A program made the translations under genes and the position numbers. DNA of 36,043 nucleotides from Geothermobacter sp964501815 (lineage in GTDB: Bacteria; Desulfobacterota; Desulfuromonadia; Desulfuromonadales; Geothermobacteraceae), in the NCBI GenBank assembly GCA_964501815.1, contig CAZCUR010000018.1:1-36043 (forward strand), written 5' to 3'. Every line of letters starts with the position of its first letter. Position 1 is the stretch's first letter. The notes beneath the pieces were generated by a model that had not been told where the DNA came from, did no database searches, and worked only from the letters and a program-made list of their open reading frames with translations. This document shows, piece by piece, positions 10,447 to 19,827 of this stretch.

Positions 10447-13400
10447 TCAGGAATCCGGAACCGTATCGGCGGCGTGGTTGGCGTGGCTCTCGCGCAGCCC
10501 GAACCAGCTGCGCACATCCTCGAGGACGAGATAGAGGCTCGGAATCAGCAGCAGCGTGATGCCGGTGGCGAACATGATGCCGAATCCGAGAGATATCGCC
10601 ATGGGAATGAGGAACTTGGCCTGCACGCTGGTCTCCAGAATCATCGGCATCAGACCGAAAAAGGTGGTCAGCGACGTCAGCAGAATCGGCCGGAAACGGC
10701 GCTGTCCGGCCTGCATCATCGTTTCGAACAGGCCCAGACCGTCACGGCGCAGGCTGTTGGCGTAGTCGATCAGCAGCAGCGAATCGTTGACCACCACACC
10801 GGCCAGGGCGACGATGCCGAACAGCGAGAGGATGGACAGATTGTAGCCCATAATCAGGTGTCCGAGCAGGGCGCCGCCGATGCCGAAGGGGATGGCGGTC
10901 ATGATCAGCAGCGGCTGGGTGTAGCTGCGCAGCGGCACGGCGAGCAGAGCGAAGATGACGAACAGCGCCAGGGCAAAGCCGGTCTTCATACTCGCCATCG
11001 ACTCGGACTGTTCCTTCTGTTCGCCCTCGAAACCGAATTCGATCCCCGGATAGTCGCGCGCCAGCTCCGCCAGCAGGCCCGCCTTCAGTTCGGCGAGAAT
11101 GGCGTCGGAAGAAGCCTTGCTGCTGTCAACCCGGGCGGTGACATTGATAACCCGTTTGCGGTCAGTGCGATTGATCTGGGAATAGCCCCGTCCCTCGGTC
11201 ACGGTCGCCGCACGCAGCAGCGGTATTTCACCACCGTCCGGCCGCCGCAGACGCATCTGTTCGAGGCTGTAGAGAGAACGCCGTTCGGCCTCCGGGTAGC
11301 GCACCAGCACCTTGACTTCGTTACGGCCGCGCTGCAGCCGCAACGCTTCCGCGCCGTAAAAGGCGCTGCGCAGCTGCCGGCCGAGCTCGGCCTCGGTCAG
11401 ACCGAAACTGCGCCCCTCGTCGGTCAGTTTCACTTTCAGCTCCCGCTTGCCGATGGCGTAGTTGTCGGCGATGTCGGTCACCCCCGGATAGCCGGACAGC
11501 GCTTCCCGGATACGCCCGGCGGCCCGTTCCAGCACGGCAAAATCGGTATGGGCGATGCGGATGTCGATATCGGCACCCAGACGCACCAGGTTGGAGCGAA
11601 AGGTCAGGGTCTCGACCCCCGGGATCTCTCCGGTCAGCTCCCGCCAGCGGTCACCGATGCGGGTTGCGGGGATGGACCGGTTTTCACTTTTGGTCAGCAG
11701 CATGGCGATGTTGGCGATGTTGCTCGCCGTCGAGCTGTCATCCCCTCCCGGTCCGTGGGTCCCGCTGATTTTGCCGCCGACCACAGCATAGACATGGCGC
11801 AGCACCGTCTGCCCCTCCGGCAGGTCGGCGTCGAATTCGGCCACCGTCTTTTCACCCGCCCTGAGGATGCGCTCCACCACCTTTTCGGTTTCGGCAAAGG
11901 GCGTTCCGGGCGGCAGTTCCAGATCGACGGTAATCAGGTCGCCGTCCACTTCGGGCATGAAGGTGAATTTGAGGATGCGGCTGGGCACGGTGCCGAAGAT
12001 GAGGAGCAACAGGGCGATACCGGCCGCCACGGTGGCGTAGCGCCAGCGCAGACAGAACTCGAGAGTGCGCCGGTAGGGACCGGCGATGAAATCCTGCAGG
12101 CGGGCGCCGAACCAGCGCCGGACCCGGTCGATGCGCCCGAGCAGGCCCTTCTGGTCGACGGGCCGTCGCCGCCCGAGAGCCAGGTGCGCCGGCAGCACGA
12201 ACAGGCATTCAACCAGGGAAACCAGCAGGATGGTGATGACCACCTTGGGGATGACACCGATGAACTTGCCGAGCATGCCGCCGGTTACCAGCAGGGGCGC
12301 GAAGGCCGCCACCGTGGTCAGCACGGCAAAGACCACGGCCCGGCTCACCTGGACCGTCCCCTGTTCGGCCGCTTCCGGAAAACTGAGATTCCGCTGCCGG
12401 AACTCGTAGACGTTTTCCCCCACCACAATGGCGTCATCGACGACGATACCCAGCGCCATGATGAAGGCGAACATGGAGATCATGTTGATGGAGACATCCA
12501 TCGCCGGCATGAAAAAGAGCGCGCCGCAGAAGGAGATCGGAATGCCGAGCATGACCCAGAGCGCCAGCCGGATTTCGAGAAACAGACCGAGCACCAGCAG
12601 CACCAGCACCAGGCCCAGCCGGGCGTTCTTCATCAGCAGGTCGCGCCGGCTCTTGAACAGTTCGGAGGTGTCGTTCCAGGTGGCGATGTGCAGGGTCGGA
12701 GGCAATTCACCGCGCCGTTTGGCCACATACTCCTTGACGATCCGGGAAATCTCGATCGGCTTTTGTCGCCCGACCCGGCTGACCTTGACCATGGCGGCCG
12801 GTTTGCCGTCGAACCGGGAGGTCAGATCGACTTCGGCAAAATCATCTTTCACCGTGGCGATATCCCCAAGACGCACACGGGTGCCGTCGGCAAGGGTACG
12901 GATGATCAGGTCGCGGTATTCCGCGCCGGTGTAGCGCCGCTCCTTGGTGCGGATGAGGATGTCGCCGCCGTCGGCCTTGACCGTGCCGCCGGGCAAGTCG
13001 AGCGAGGCCAGCCGGATGCGGTTGGCCACCCCCTCCAGGGTCAGGCCGTAGCGGCGCAGCTGCTCTTCGGAAATCTCGACCGTGATCTGGTAGGGGCGCA
13101 CACCGCCGAGATCGACCTGGGTAATCTGCGGGTAGGCGAGCAGGTCATCCCGCACCCGTTCGGCCTGCTCGCGCAGGGCCCGTTCCGAGGCGTCGCCGTA
13201 GACAACGACCGAAATCACCTCATGGCGGTTGAGCAGTTTGGTGATGACCGGCTCTTCGGCGTCTTCGGGGAAGGTGGTGATGCGGTCGACCTCGCTCTTG
13301 ATGTCGGCAAGCACCTGGTCGGGATCGGCATCGGTATCGACTTCAGCCGTCACGGTGCCGAAGCCCTCGGCGGCGACCGATTTGATCTCCTTGATGCCGT

Positions 13401-13626
13401 CGACCCCGGTGAGGTTCTCCTCGATCTTGAGCAGCACCCCCTCTTCGACCTCTTCCGGCCCGGCGCCGGGGTAGGCGACAGACACCTGGATCATGTCGAG
13501 GGAGATTTCCGGAAAAACCTCCTGCTTGATGCTGAAGCCGAGCAGGACGCCGCCGACGATGAAGACCAGCATCAGCAAATTGGCGGCGACATGATTGCGC
13601 GCCATCCAGCGGATCGCACCGTTCAT
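10447..13626 (-). CDS. RND multidrug/solvent efflux permease (AcrB/HAE1 family)
   Basis: A 1059-residue proton-driven inner-membrane pump, the normal length for HAE1 transporters. It begins with the cytoplasmic/TM1 segment (MARNHVAANLLMLVFIVGG). A first periplasmic porter half follows, then TM4 with the proton-relay pair D397-D398 in LGIVVDDAIVVGENVYE. The second half has its own porter domain and a closing helix bundle (about 880-1045). It should assemble with the adaptor encoded 31 bases upstream and the outer-membrane protein before that. The substrate cannot be told from sequence. Co-regulation with a TetR repressor suggests hydrophobic toxic compounds. The opposite strand shows a very long open frame, which is a codon-bias artefact. 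Confidence 0.94.
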   Translation of the reverse strand: MNGAIRWMARNHVAANLLMLVFIVGGVLLGFSIKQEVFPEISLDMIQVSVAYPGAGPEEVEEGVLLKIEENLTGVDGIKEIKSVAAEGFGTVTAEVDTDADPDQVLADIKSEVDRITTFPEDAEEPVITKLLNRHEVISVVVYGDASERALREQAERVRDDLLAYPQITQVDLGGVRPYQITVEISEEQLRRYGLTLEGVANRIRLASLDLPGGTVKADGGDILIRTKERRYTGAEYRDLIIRTLADGTRVRLGDIATVKDDFAEVDLTSRFDGKPAAMVKVSRVGRQKPIEISRIVKEYVAKRRGELPPTLHIATWNDTSELFKSRRDLLMKNARLGLVLVLLVLGLFLEIRLALWVMLGIPISFCGALFFMPAMDVSINMISMFAFIMALGIVVDDAIVVGENVYEFRQRNLSFPEAAEQGTVQVSRAVVFAVLTTVAAFAPLLVTGGMLGKFIGVIPKVVITILLVSLVECLFVLPAHLALGRRRPVDQKGLLGRIDRVRRWFGARLQDFIAGPYRRTLEFCLRWRYATVAAGIALLLLIFGTVPSRILKFTFMPEVDGDLITVDLELPPGTPFAETEKVVERILRAGEKTVAEFDADLPEGQTVLRHVYAVVGGKISGTHGPGGDDSSTASNIANIAMLLTKSENRSIPATRIGDRWRELTGEIPGVETLTFRSNLVRLGADIDIRIAHTDFAVLERAAGRIREALSGYPGVTDIADNYAIGKRELKVKLTDEGRSFGLTEAELGRQLRSAFYGAEALRLQRGRNEVKVLVRYPEAERRSLYSLEQMRLRRPDGGEIPLLRAATVTEGRGYSQINRTDRKRVINVTARVDSSKASSDAILAELKAGLLAELARDYPGIEFGFEGEQKEQSESMASMKTGFALALFVIFALLAVPLRSYTQPLLIMTAIPFGIGGALLGHLIMGYNLSILSLFGIVALAGVVVNDSLLLIDYANSLRRDGLGLFETMMQAGQRRFRPILLTSLTTFFGLMPMILETSVQAKFLIPMAISLGFGIMFATGITLLLIPSLYLVLEDVRSWFGLRESHANHAADTVPDS

Positions 13627-13657
13627 GGGAAAACTCCGATTTCAGGCTCAAGGTGAA

Positions 13658-14854
13658 CTAAAAGGTTCCAGCATCCTTTTCCTTCACCTTGTCCCCTTCC
13701 TGTTCCGTTGTTCGCAGCAGCAGCCCTTCGGCGGCACCCGCCACCTGAGAGAGGACAACCTCATCCCCCGCCGACAGGCCTGCCGTCACCAGCACATCGG
13801 CGTCGGTGCGCCGGGCCACCTTCACGGGCTGCAGGTGCAGCCGGCCGTCACGCCGCACCCAGACGATATCGCCCTGGCGCAGGGCGCGGGCCGGAAGACG
13901 GTAGGCGTTGTCGAGAGCATGCCCCTGCAGGCGCACCCGGACGAAGCTGCCGACCGCCAGAGGAGACGAACCCGCGCCCCCTTTCAGTCCATAGGGATCC
14001 TTCACCACCACAGCCACGCGCATCATCCGGCCGGCGGCATCGATCTCGGCCAGGGCGCGATCGATCCAGCCCGGCCAGATGCGTTCCCCCTTCTGCAGCT
14101 TCAGCAGCACCTCGGCCCGGCTGCCCCGGCCACCCGGTTGCGCCGGAACATCCAGCCAGTCAAGGTCGTCCAGCGCCAGCGGCACGATGATTTCAACGCT
14201 GTCGGTGCCAACCAGGGTCGCCATGGCCGTCCCGGCGCGCGCATACTGACCCAGATCGACCTGCTCGTTCTGGATGTAGGCGTCAAAGGGCGCCGAGACC
14301 CGGGTGCGCGCAAGATTGATGCGTGCCTGGTCAAGGGCCGCCTCCGCCGCCTTCAGGGCGGCCCGGGCGCCTTCCAGCTGCGGCTGATAGACGGTCAGGG
14401 GGCTGGGCTCTTCACCGGGATGAAGCCGCTGCCATTCGCGGCGCGCCACCTCGGCGCGCGCCTTAAGGGTTGCGACCTCGACTCGCTGGCGACTGACATC
14501 CGCTTCGGCGCGCTGCACCGCCAGGCGGTAGTCGATATCCTCAAGCGCGAACAGCTCCTCGCCCTTGCTGACAAAACCTCCGGTCACCAGTTTCGGAGAC
14601 AGGCGCACCACCTTGCCGCTGACCTGCGGCACCACTTCGGCACGCTGGCGCGGCTGCACCGTTCCCGTCGCCTCGATGACCACCGGCACGGTCTCGGGCT
14701 GAACGCGTACGGTCTCCACCAGAACGCCGGTAAAGGGCGGAGTTTTTCGTTCCGGCGCCTTGCGCAACTTGACCATGACCATCAGCCCGGCTACTCCCAG
14801 CACGAGAATCAGGACAGGTATCAGTCTTCGAGCTGTTTTTCCCATGGCGGACAT
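13658..14854 (-). CDS. RND efflux periplasmic adaptor (membrane fusion protein)
   Basis: A 398-residue HlyD/AcrA-type adaptor. It has an N-terminal signal anchor (RRLIPVLILVLGVAGLMVMV), a first lipoyl half (about 55-85, GTVQPRQRAEVVPQVSGKVV), and a coiled-coil hairpin of about 75 residues rich in Ala, Glu and Arg. The second lipoyl half (ARTRVSAPFDAYIQNEQVDLG) and a beta-barrel domain follow. It bridges the inner-membrane pump and the outer-membrane channel. I choose the ATG at 14854, whose first base is the last base of the upstream stop (TAATG coupling). A start 42 bases earlier is open but overlaps the preceding gene, and an ATG three codons later is also possible. The downstream pump gene follows after 31 bases. 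Confidence 0.9.
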   Translation of the reverse strand: MSAMGKTARRLIPVLILVLGVAGLMVMVKLRKAPERKTPPFTGVLVETVRVQPETVPVVIEATGTVQPRQRAEVVPQVSGKVVRLSPKLVTGGFVSKGEELFALEDIDYRLAVQRAEADVSRQRVEVATLKARAEVARREWQRLHPGEEPSPLTVYQPQLEGARAALKAAEAALDQARINLARTRVSAPFDAYIQNEQVDLGQYARAGTAMATLVGTDSVEIIVPLALDDLDWLDVPAQPGGRGSRAEVLLKLQKGERIWPGWIDRALAEIDAAGRMMRVAVVVKDPYGLKGGAGSSPLAVGSFVRVRLQGHALDNAYRLPARALRQGDIVWVRRDGRLHLQPVKVARRTDADVLVTAGLSAGDEVVLSQVAGAAEGLLLRTTEQEGDKVKEKDAGTF

Positions 14855-16245
14855 TACTCCCGTGCAAAGCGTTTCTCGATTTCGCTGTCCATCCACCGGC
14901 CGCCCAGGGCGCGCCCCAGACCGACCAGATCGGACAGAACCTGACGACGCGCCTGCAGCAGCCGATCCCGGACATCAAACAGCGAGCGTTCCGCATCCAG
15001 CACCTGCAGATAGTCAACCAGTCCCTCGCGGTAACTGTCCCGGGCCAGATCCAGACTGCTTTGGGCCGTTGCCGCCAGCGCCTCAAGCCGGGCCACTGTC
15101 CGGCGGTCCTGCTCCAACGCCGCCAGGGCGTCTTCGACCTCGCGGAAGGCGGTCAGCACCGCCTGCCGATAGTCGGCAACCGCCTCGCGCAGCAACGCCT
15201 GGTTACGGTCGACCTCGGCTTTGCGTCGTCCGGCATCGAAGACCGGGGCGGACAGCGAGCCGAGCAGGGACCAGAAATTCCCCTCGATCAGCCCGGTAAC
15301 GAGGTCCTGACGAACACGACCGGCGGACAGGGTCAGGGACAGCGCCGGAAAACGATCGGCGATAGCCGCGGCGACATCGGCATCCGCGGCGCGGATACGG
15401 GCCATGGCAGCCTTCAGGTCAGGCCGGTTCTGCAGCAAATCGGCAGGCAGCCCGGTCGCCGGCACCCCGCCCGGATCGGCGGGCAGGCCGGAGGCGCCCC
15501 GCACCTTGCCAGCGTAGTCTCCAACCAGCACAGCCATCCCGTTTTCCGTCTGGCGCAGCGCTTCAACCAGCGGGGGACGCCCCGCCTCGGCCGCCTGCAG
15601 GCTCTGCCGGGCCTGGTAAACCTCCAGAGCTGACGCAATCCCATCGCGATAGCGGTTTTCCACCAGCTCCAGGTTGCGTCGGCGATTGGCGATGGTGGCG
15701 TCGACCAGAGCCAGACGCTGATTCAGTTCGCCGCTGAGAAAATAGAGATCGCACATCTGCGCGGCCAGGCTCAGGTAAAGGGTGCGCAGCTGCTCTTTGC
15801 TCGCCAGAGCGGCCGCTTCGGCTCCTGCGGCCTGGTTCTTTATCCGACCCCACAGATCCACCTCATAACTGGCGGCTGCAGACAGCCTCAGGCTGGTCGA
15901 CTGCGACCGGCCGGTCAATCCGGGATCCGAGGACCGTTGCCCGCTTCCGGCAAGATTGACACCCGGCCACAGCCGGCTGCCCGCCGCACGGGCCAGGGAA
16001 CGCGCCTGTTCCAGACGGGCAAAGCCGCTTTCGAGTTGCAGATTCGCGTGGAACAACCGCTCCAGCAGGGCGTCGAGCCGGTCATCCCCGAACGGACGCC
16101 ACCAGGGGGCGACATCCGGACCGGGCGCCGAAGTCCCGGTGGAAAAGGCTCCGGGCATGCCTTGCGGCGCTTCGATCCGGGTCGGCTGATGCAGACTGCA
16201 ACCGGCCACAAGCAGCAGGGTGAGCAGGACCATCAGCGGTTTCAT
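14854..16245 (-). CDS. Outer-membrane efflux lipoprotein, TolC/NodT family
   Basis: A 463-residue outer-membrane channel subunit of the tripartite pump. It begins with a lipoprotein signal ending in LLVAGC, so C16 should be acylated. Two structural repeats of the OEP family follow, with long Ala/Arg/Leu-rich helices. Typical phrases are WWRPFGDDRLDALLERLF and YEVDLWGRIKN in the first repeat and RPDLKAAMARIRAADADVAAA in the second. The ATG at 16245 overlaps the tetR stop (ATGA), indicating translational coupling. A longer open frame to 16401 lies inside tetR and lacks a signal, so it is rejected. Confidence 0.92.
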   Translation of the reverse strand: MKPLMVLLTLLLVAGCSLHQPTRIEAPQGMPGAFSTGTSAPGPDVAPWWRPFGDDRLDALLERLFHANLQLESGFARLEQARSLARAAGSRLWPGVNLAGSGQRSSDPGLTGRSQSTSLRLSAAASYEVDLWGRIKNQAAGAEAAALASKEQLRTLYLSLAAQMCDLYFLSGELNQRLALVDATIANRRRNLELVENRYRDGIASALEVYQARQSLQAAEAGRPPLVEALRQTENGMAVLVGDYAGKVRGASGLPADPGGVPATGLPADLLQNRPDLKAAMARIRAADADVAAAIADRFPALSLTLSAGRVRQDLVTGLIEGNFWSLLGSLSAPVFDAGRRKAEVDRNQALLREAVADYRQAVLTAFREVEDALAALEQDRRTVARLEALAATAQSSLDLARDSYREGLVDYLQVLDAERSLFDVRDRLLQARRQVLSDLVGLGRALGGRWMDSEIEKRFARE

Positions 16246-16877
16246 GGCGACGCCTCCATGCCTGCGACGATGAAATCGAGCAGAGATTCGGTCAGTTCTT
16301 CCGGAGCCGGGGCGAGATTGACCGGCATCGGCAGTTTCAGATGCCGGTCGTGACACCGCATCACGTGCCCCAGCGCGCCAATGGCGAAGTGCAGCCGCCA
16401 CAGCAGCAGATCGGGGTCCGCCTCCGGCAGCGCCTGTTGCAACGCCTGGTACAGACGGCCGAGAAAGGGGCCCATGCGTTCGATAAACAGATCGCGGCCG
16501 ATCCCCTGAGGGTCGGCCAGAATCCGTCCCACCAGGGTAATGAAATGCTCCGGGCCTTCGCCCTGACCGCGCAGAGCCACCGTCGGCGCCACCATGGCCC
16601 GCATCAGCTCCCGGACGGAGGGGCGGCGGCCCTGGCGGCCTGCCGCGGCCAGCTCCTCTTCCAGCAGACGGTTGCGCTCGGCATTCAAGGGCACCAGCCG
16701 TCGGTCGATGACCGCGGCGAGCAGCTCTTCCTTGGAACCGAAGTGGTAGTTGACCGCCGCCAGGTTGACCCCGGCCAGGCCGGTCATCATGCGCATGGAG
16801 GTGGCATGATAGCCCTTGATGGCAAACAGTTGTTCGGCGGCATCAAGGATTTTCTGTTTGGTGTCCGGTTGACTCAT
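16242..16877 (-). CDS. TetR-family repressor (CerR/YbiH-like) of the efflux operon
   Basis: A 211-residue transcription repressor. The N-terminal helix-turn-helix (about 7-53) is classic: KILDAAEQLFAIKGYHATSMR followed by the recognition region NLAAVNYHFGSKEELL. The remaining helices form a ligand-binding domain of the DUF1956-like type. It is the first gene of the tetR-outer membrane-adaptor-pump operon and overlaps the next gene by four bases, so it is probably autoregulated. A perfect palindrome sits 44-59 bases upstream of its start. The ligand is unknown and probably overlaps the pump substrates. Confidence 0.92.
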   Translation of the reverse strand: MSQPDTKQKILDAAEQLFAIKGYHATSMRMMTGLAGVNLAAVNYHFGSKEELLAAVIDRRLVPLNAERNRLLEEELAAAGRQGRRPSVRELMRAMVAPTVALRGQGEGPEHFITLVGRILADPQGIGRDLFIERMGPFLGRLYQALQQALPEADPDLLLWRLHFAIGALGHVMRCHDRHLKLPMPVNLAPAPEELTESLLDFIVAGMEASP

Positions 16878-16913
16878 GGGGCCTGCTTTTCCTAGGGGTG
16901 AACTGACTGCCAG

Positions 16914-16941
16914 CGTAAATTCAAACGAACGTTTGAGTCAA
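16914..16941 (-). promoter_or_regulatory. tetR promoter with operator palindrome in the spacer
   Basis: A perfect palindrome TCAAACG-AA-CGTTTGA occupies 16921-16936. On the minus strand, TTGACT (16941-16936) precedes it as a -35 element (5/6), and a weak -10, TTTACG, lies at 16919-16914 with a 16-base spacer. The palindrome therefore fills the spacer, the classical position for a TetR repressor. The sequence style (AACG..CGTT) is common among TetR operators. It is also about 90 bases upstream of the divergent chloride channel gene, which might be co-regulated. Confidence 0.65.
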
Positions 16942-17023
16942 CCCCCTCCACGACTTTTGCGCTTGCATTTGCAGGACCGGAATGGTTCATTAGGGAATTG
17001 TCAGACCAAGACGCCATCATTCC

Positions 17024-18835
17024 ATGAGTTTTTACCGACACCTGAAAGAACTGCTGCGCGAAATGGACATCCGGGCCATGGGCCGGCCCCTGCTGCTGGC
17101 ATCTCTGGTCGGCGTCATCGCCGGGCTGGGCGCCATTGCCTTTGCCAGCGGCGTCCACTGGTGCAATGCCTTTTTTCTCGAGCACCTGGGGGATTATCAC
17201 CCGCTGCAGCAGGGTCTGGACGTCAGCGCGGCTCCCCACATCACCAGCATGCGCATGAGTCATCGCTGGTTCCTGTTTCTCATCCCGGTCATCGGCGGGC
17301 TGGTGAGCGGCTTTCTGGTTTTCCGCTTCGCGCCGGAAGCCGAAGGGCACGGCACCGACGCCGCCATCGACGCCTACCACAACAAGGGGGGGCTGATCCG
17401 CGGTCGCGTTCCCATCATCAAGGGTCTGGCCTCCATCATTACCATCGGCACCGGCGGCAGTGCCGGCAAGGAGGGGCCGGTCGCCCAGATCGGGGCCGGG
17501 TTCGGCTCCTGGCTGGCATCCCGGCTCAAACTGGACACGGCTGAACGTCGGGTGCTGCTGCTGGCCGGCATGGCCGGCGGCATCGGCGCCACCTTCCGTG
17601 CTCCCCTGGGCGGCGCCCTGTTCGCCGTCGAGGTCCTCTACCAGGACCCCGACTTCGAACACGAGGGCCTGATACCGGCCATCATCTCGTCCATCGTCGC
17701 CTACAGCATCTTCGGTGCCGTCACCGGTTGGAAACCGTTGCTGGCTACGCCCGGTTTTTCCTTTGAACATCCGAGCGAGATGGTGAGCTTCTTTGTGCTC
17801 GGCATCGTCTGCGCCCTGTTCGGCCGTTTTTACGTGCGGGTTTTTTACGGTGTGCAGGAGAGGTTCCGGGCCCTGCCGGTGCCGGTGATACTCAAACCGG
17901 CCATCGGCGGTCTGCTTTTGGGCCTGCTGGCCATGCTGGTGCCGCAGGTGCTCGGATCGGGCTACGGGCTGGTGCAGGCGGCCCTGTACGGCAAGCTGGC
18001 GCTCTGGATTATGCTGCTGGTCGCCGTCGCCAAGGTGGTCGCCACCAGCTTCACCATCTCCTCCGGCGGTTCCGGCGGCGTCTTCGCCCCGTCGCTGGTC
18101 ATCGGCGCCATGCTCGGCGGCACCTTCGGCGCGGTGATGGACACCCTTTTCCCGGCCCTGGTGCAGGATCCGCGCGCCTATGTGCTGATCGGCATGGCGG
18201 GCTTTTTCGCCGGTGTTTCCAACACGCCCATCGCCACCCTGATCATGGTGTGCGAACTGACCGGCAACTACGCCCTGCTCGCTCCGCTGATGCTGGTCTG
18301 CGTCGTCGCCATGATCGCCTTTCGCAAGAACACCATCTACTGCAAGCAGGTCGCCAACCGCATGGAGTCACCGGCACACCTGGGCGATTTCATTATCGAC
18401 GTCCTCGAAGGCCTGCATGTGGCCGACCTGGCTGAACATGGACGTCCCCCGCACCTGATCCCGGAACACATGCCCCTGTCCGAGATTCTCGAAGAGATCG
18501 CCGATGCCGACGGCGCCTACTATCCGACCGTCGACAAGGACGGCAACATGACCGGCATCTTTTCGGTCAACGACATCCGGCGCATCCTCGCCGAGGATCT
18601 GCCGCCGATGCTGGTACTGGCACGGGATATCGCCAACGCCAACGTCATCACCACCCGCCCCGACGAACCGTTGAGCGAGGTCATGCGCAAACTGGGCAGC
18701 CGGGGGCTGGAAGAGATTCCGGTCATGCGCATCACCGACCCGAAAAAGGTCCATTTCATGCTGTCGCGCCGCGCCGTGCTGGCGCGCTATGCCGCTGAGC
18801 TGGAGCGCAAGAAGGAAGCCTACCGCCCCGCCTGA
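17024..18835 (+). CDS. CLC-family chloride channel/antiporter with C-terminal CBS pair
   Basis: A 603-residue membrane protein. The CLC core (about 20-435) has the gating-glutamate motif GKEGP (E150), preceded by GTGGSA, and later GGSGGVFAPSLVIGAMLGG. The first selectivity segment, usually GSGIP, reads GHGTD (108-112), so the anion-coordinating Ser is replaced by His. The C-terminal 150 residues form two CBS domains that probably bind nucleotides. The ATG at 17024 has no obvious Shine-Dalgarno, so an alternative start (for example the Met at residue 14) cannot be excluded. Its last 16 bases overlap the convergent NHL gene. I cannot tell channel from H+/Cl- exchanger. Confidence 0.92.
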   Translation: MSFYRHLKELLREMDIRAMGRPLLLASLVGVIAGLGAIAFASGVHWCNAFFLEHLGDYHPLQQGLDVSAAPHITSMRMSHRWFLFLIPVIGGLVSGFLVFRFAPEAEGHGTDAAIDAYHNKGGLIRGRVPIIKGLASIITIGTGGSAGKEGPVAQIGAGFGSWLASRLKLDTAERRVLLLAGMAGGIGATFRAPLGGALFAVEVLYQDPDFEHEGLIPAIISSIVAYSIFGAVTGWKPLLATPGFSFEHPSEMVSFFVLGIVCALFGRFYVRVFYGVQERFRALPVPVILKPAIGGLLLGLLAMLVPQVLGSGYGLVQAALYGKLALWIMLLVAVAKVVATSFTISSGGSGGVFAPSLVIGAMLGGTFGAVMDTLFPALVQDPRAYVLIGMAGFFAGVSNTPIATLIMVCELTGNYALLAPLMLVCVVAMIAFRKNTIYCKQVANRMESPAHLGDFIIDVLEGLHVADLAEHGRPPHLIPEHMPLSEILEEIADADGAYYPTVDKDGNMTGIFSVNDIRRILAEDLPPMLVLARDIANANVITTRPDEPLSEVMRKLGSRGLEEIPVMRITDPKKVHFMLSRRAVLARYAAELERKKEAYRPA

Positions 18836-19827
18836 ACCTTGCGCCCTTCGGCCAGGTACTGCCAGATGGACACCCGGCTGTTGTAACGCTCGCTGACAAA
18901 GACTCGGTCCCGGTTATCGATCAGAATCGCGGTCGGCAGACCAAACCCCATCGGATGACTGGTGGCGCCGCCGCCGGTGACCAGCAGCAGCTGGCCGTCC
19001 GTGGTGAAACTCATCAGGGCGTGCTTGCGGCTGTCGAGCACATGCAGATAACCGTCGCTGTCAAAGGCCAAATCCCTGGGCCCGGAAAAATTCCAGGGTT
19101 CGTCACCGCGCCGGCCGATCTGGCGCAGATACGCCCCTTCGGTCGAAAAGACCGCCACCCGGGCGTTGAAGAAATCGGCGACATAAAGATGCCCGTGGCC
19201 ATCGAGAGCCAGCCCCTGGGGTGCGTACAGCCGTCCCCCCACGGTTCCCTTGCCGCCGAAGGACCGCAGCAGGGCTCCTTCGCCATCGAAAACGAAGACG
19301 CGGCAGAGACGGCTGTCGCTGACATAGAGGTCCCCGGAACGGTCGAGCGTCAGGTAGCTGGGATGGTCCAGCACCCCCTTGCCGATGGTACGCAGCGGTC
19401 GCCCGTCCCGATCGAACACCAGCACCCGCCCCGAATCGGCCACATAGACGTTTCCATTCCTGTCACAGGCGATATCGAGGGGTTCGCGCAGCTGCGGCCG
19501 GGACGCGAGTCGGGTGAAGGTCCGCCCCCGCAGATCAATCCGGTAAAGCGCGGCCCGAAACTGGTCGGCGACCAAAAGCTCCCCCGCAGGCGTTTCCGCC
19601 AGACCAAAGGGGGCAATCAGATGCTGGGCTGCATCGCGCTCCACCAGCATCCGGCTTACGGCATTGACGGGAGGCTTCAGGTCATAGGGAGAGGCAAAAG
19701 CACCAAGATATTCAAACCGCGCCCGCTCCGGTGGCGGCGGCCAGACCAGTCTTTGTTCCCGACGGGCCGGCTGACAGGCGGTGACAAGACCAAGAGCCAG
19801 CAGAAAAACGGGGATCAGCCGCCTCAT
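18820..19827 (-). CDS. NHL-repeat beta-propeller lipoprotein
   Basis: A 335-residue exported protein. The signal peptide ends in LGLVTAC, making C18 the likely lipidation site. The rest is about six NHL/beta-propeller blades with recurring patterns such as GNVYVADSG, GDLYVSDSR, GHLYVADFFNARV and DRVFVSERYNSRVSIWQ. There is no CxxCH motif, so it is not itself a cytochrome. Such propellers usually bind partner proteins or sugars at the cell envelope. The ATG overlaps the stop of the cytochrome gene (ATGA), so the two products are made together and may form a complex. The start is preferred because it begins the lipoprotein signal; upstream in-frame sequence lies inside the cytochrome gene. Confidence 0.88.
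   Translation of the reverse strand: MRRLIPVFLLALGLVTACQPARREQRLVWPPPPERARFEYLGAFASPYDLKPPVNAVSRMLVERDAAQHLIAPFGLAETPAGELLVADQFRAALYRIDLRGRTFTRLASRPQLREPLDIACDRNGNVYVADSGRVLVFDRDGRPLRTIGKGVLDHPSYLTLDRSGDLYVSDSRLCRVFVFDGEGALLRSFGGKGTVGGRLYAPQGLALDGHGHLYVADFFNARVAVFSTEGAYLRQIGRRGDEPWNFSGPRDLAFDSDGYLHVLDSRKHALMSFTTDGQLLLVTGGGATSHPMGFGLPTAILIDNRDRVFVSERYNSRVSIWQYLAEGRKVQAGR

Noticed and set aside
10474..13656. Very long open frame of about 1060 codons on the plus strand opposite the RND pump
   Set aside because: It mirrors the pump gene in a GC-rich, codon-biased sequence, has no recognisable domain and is rich in Gln, His, Asp and Gly as expected for an antisense frame.
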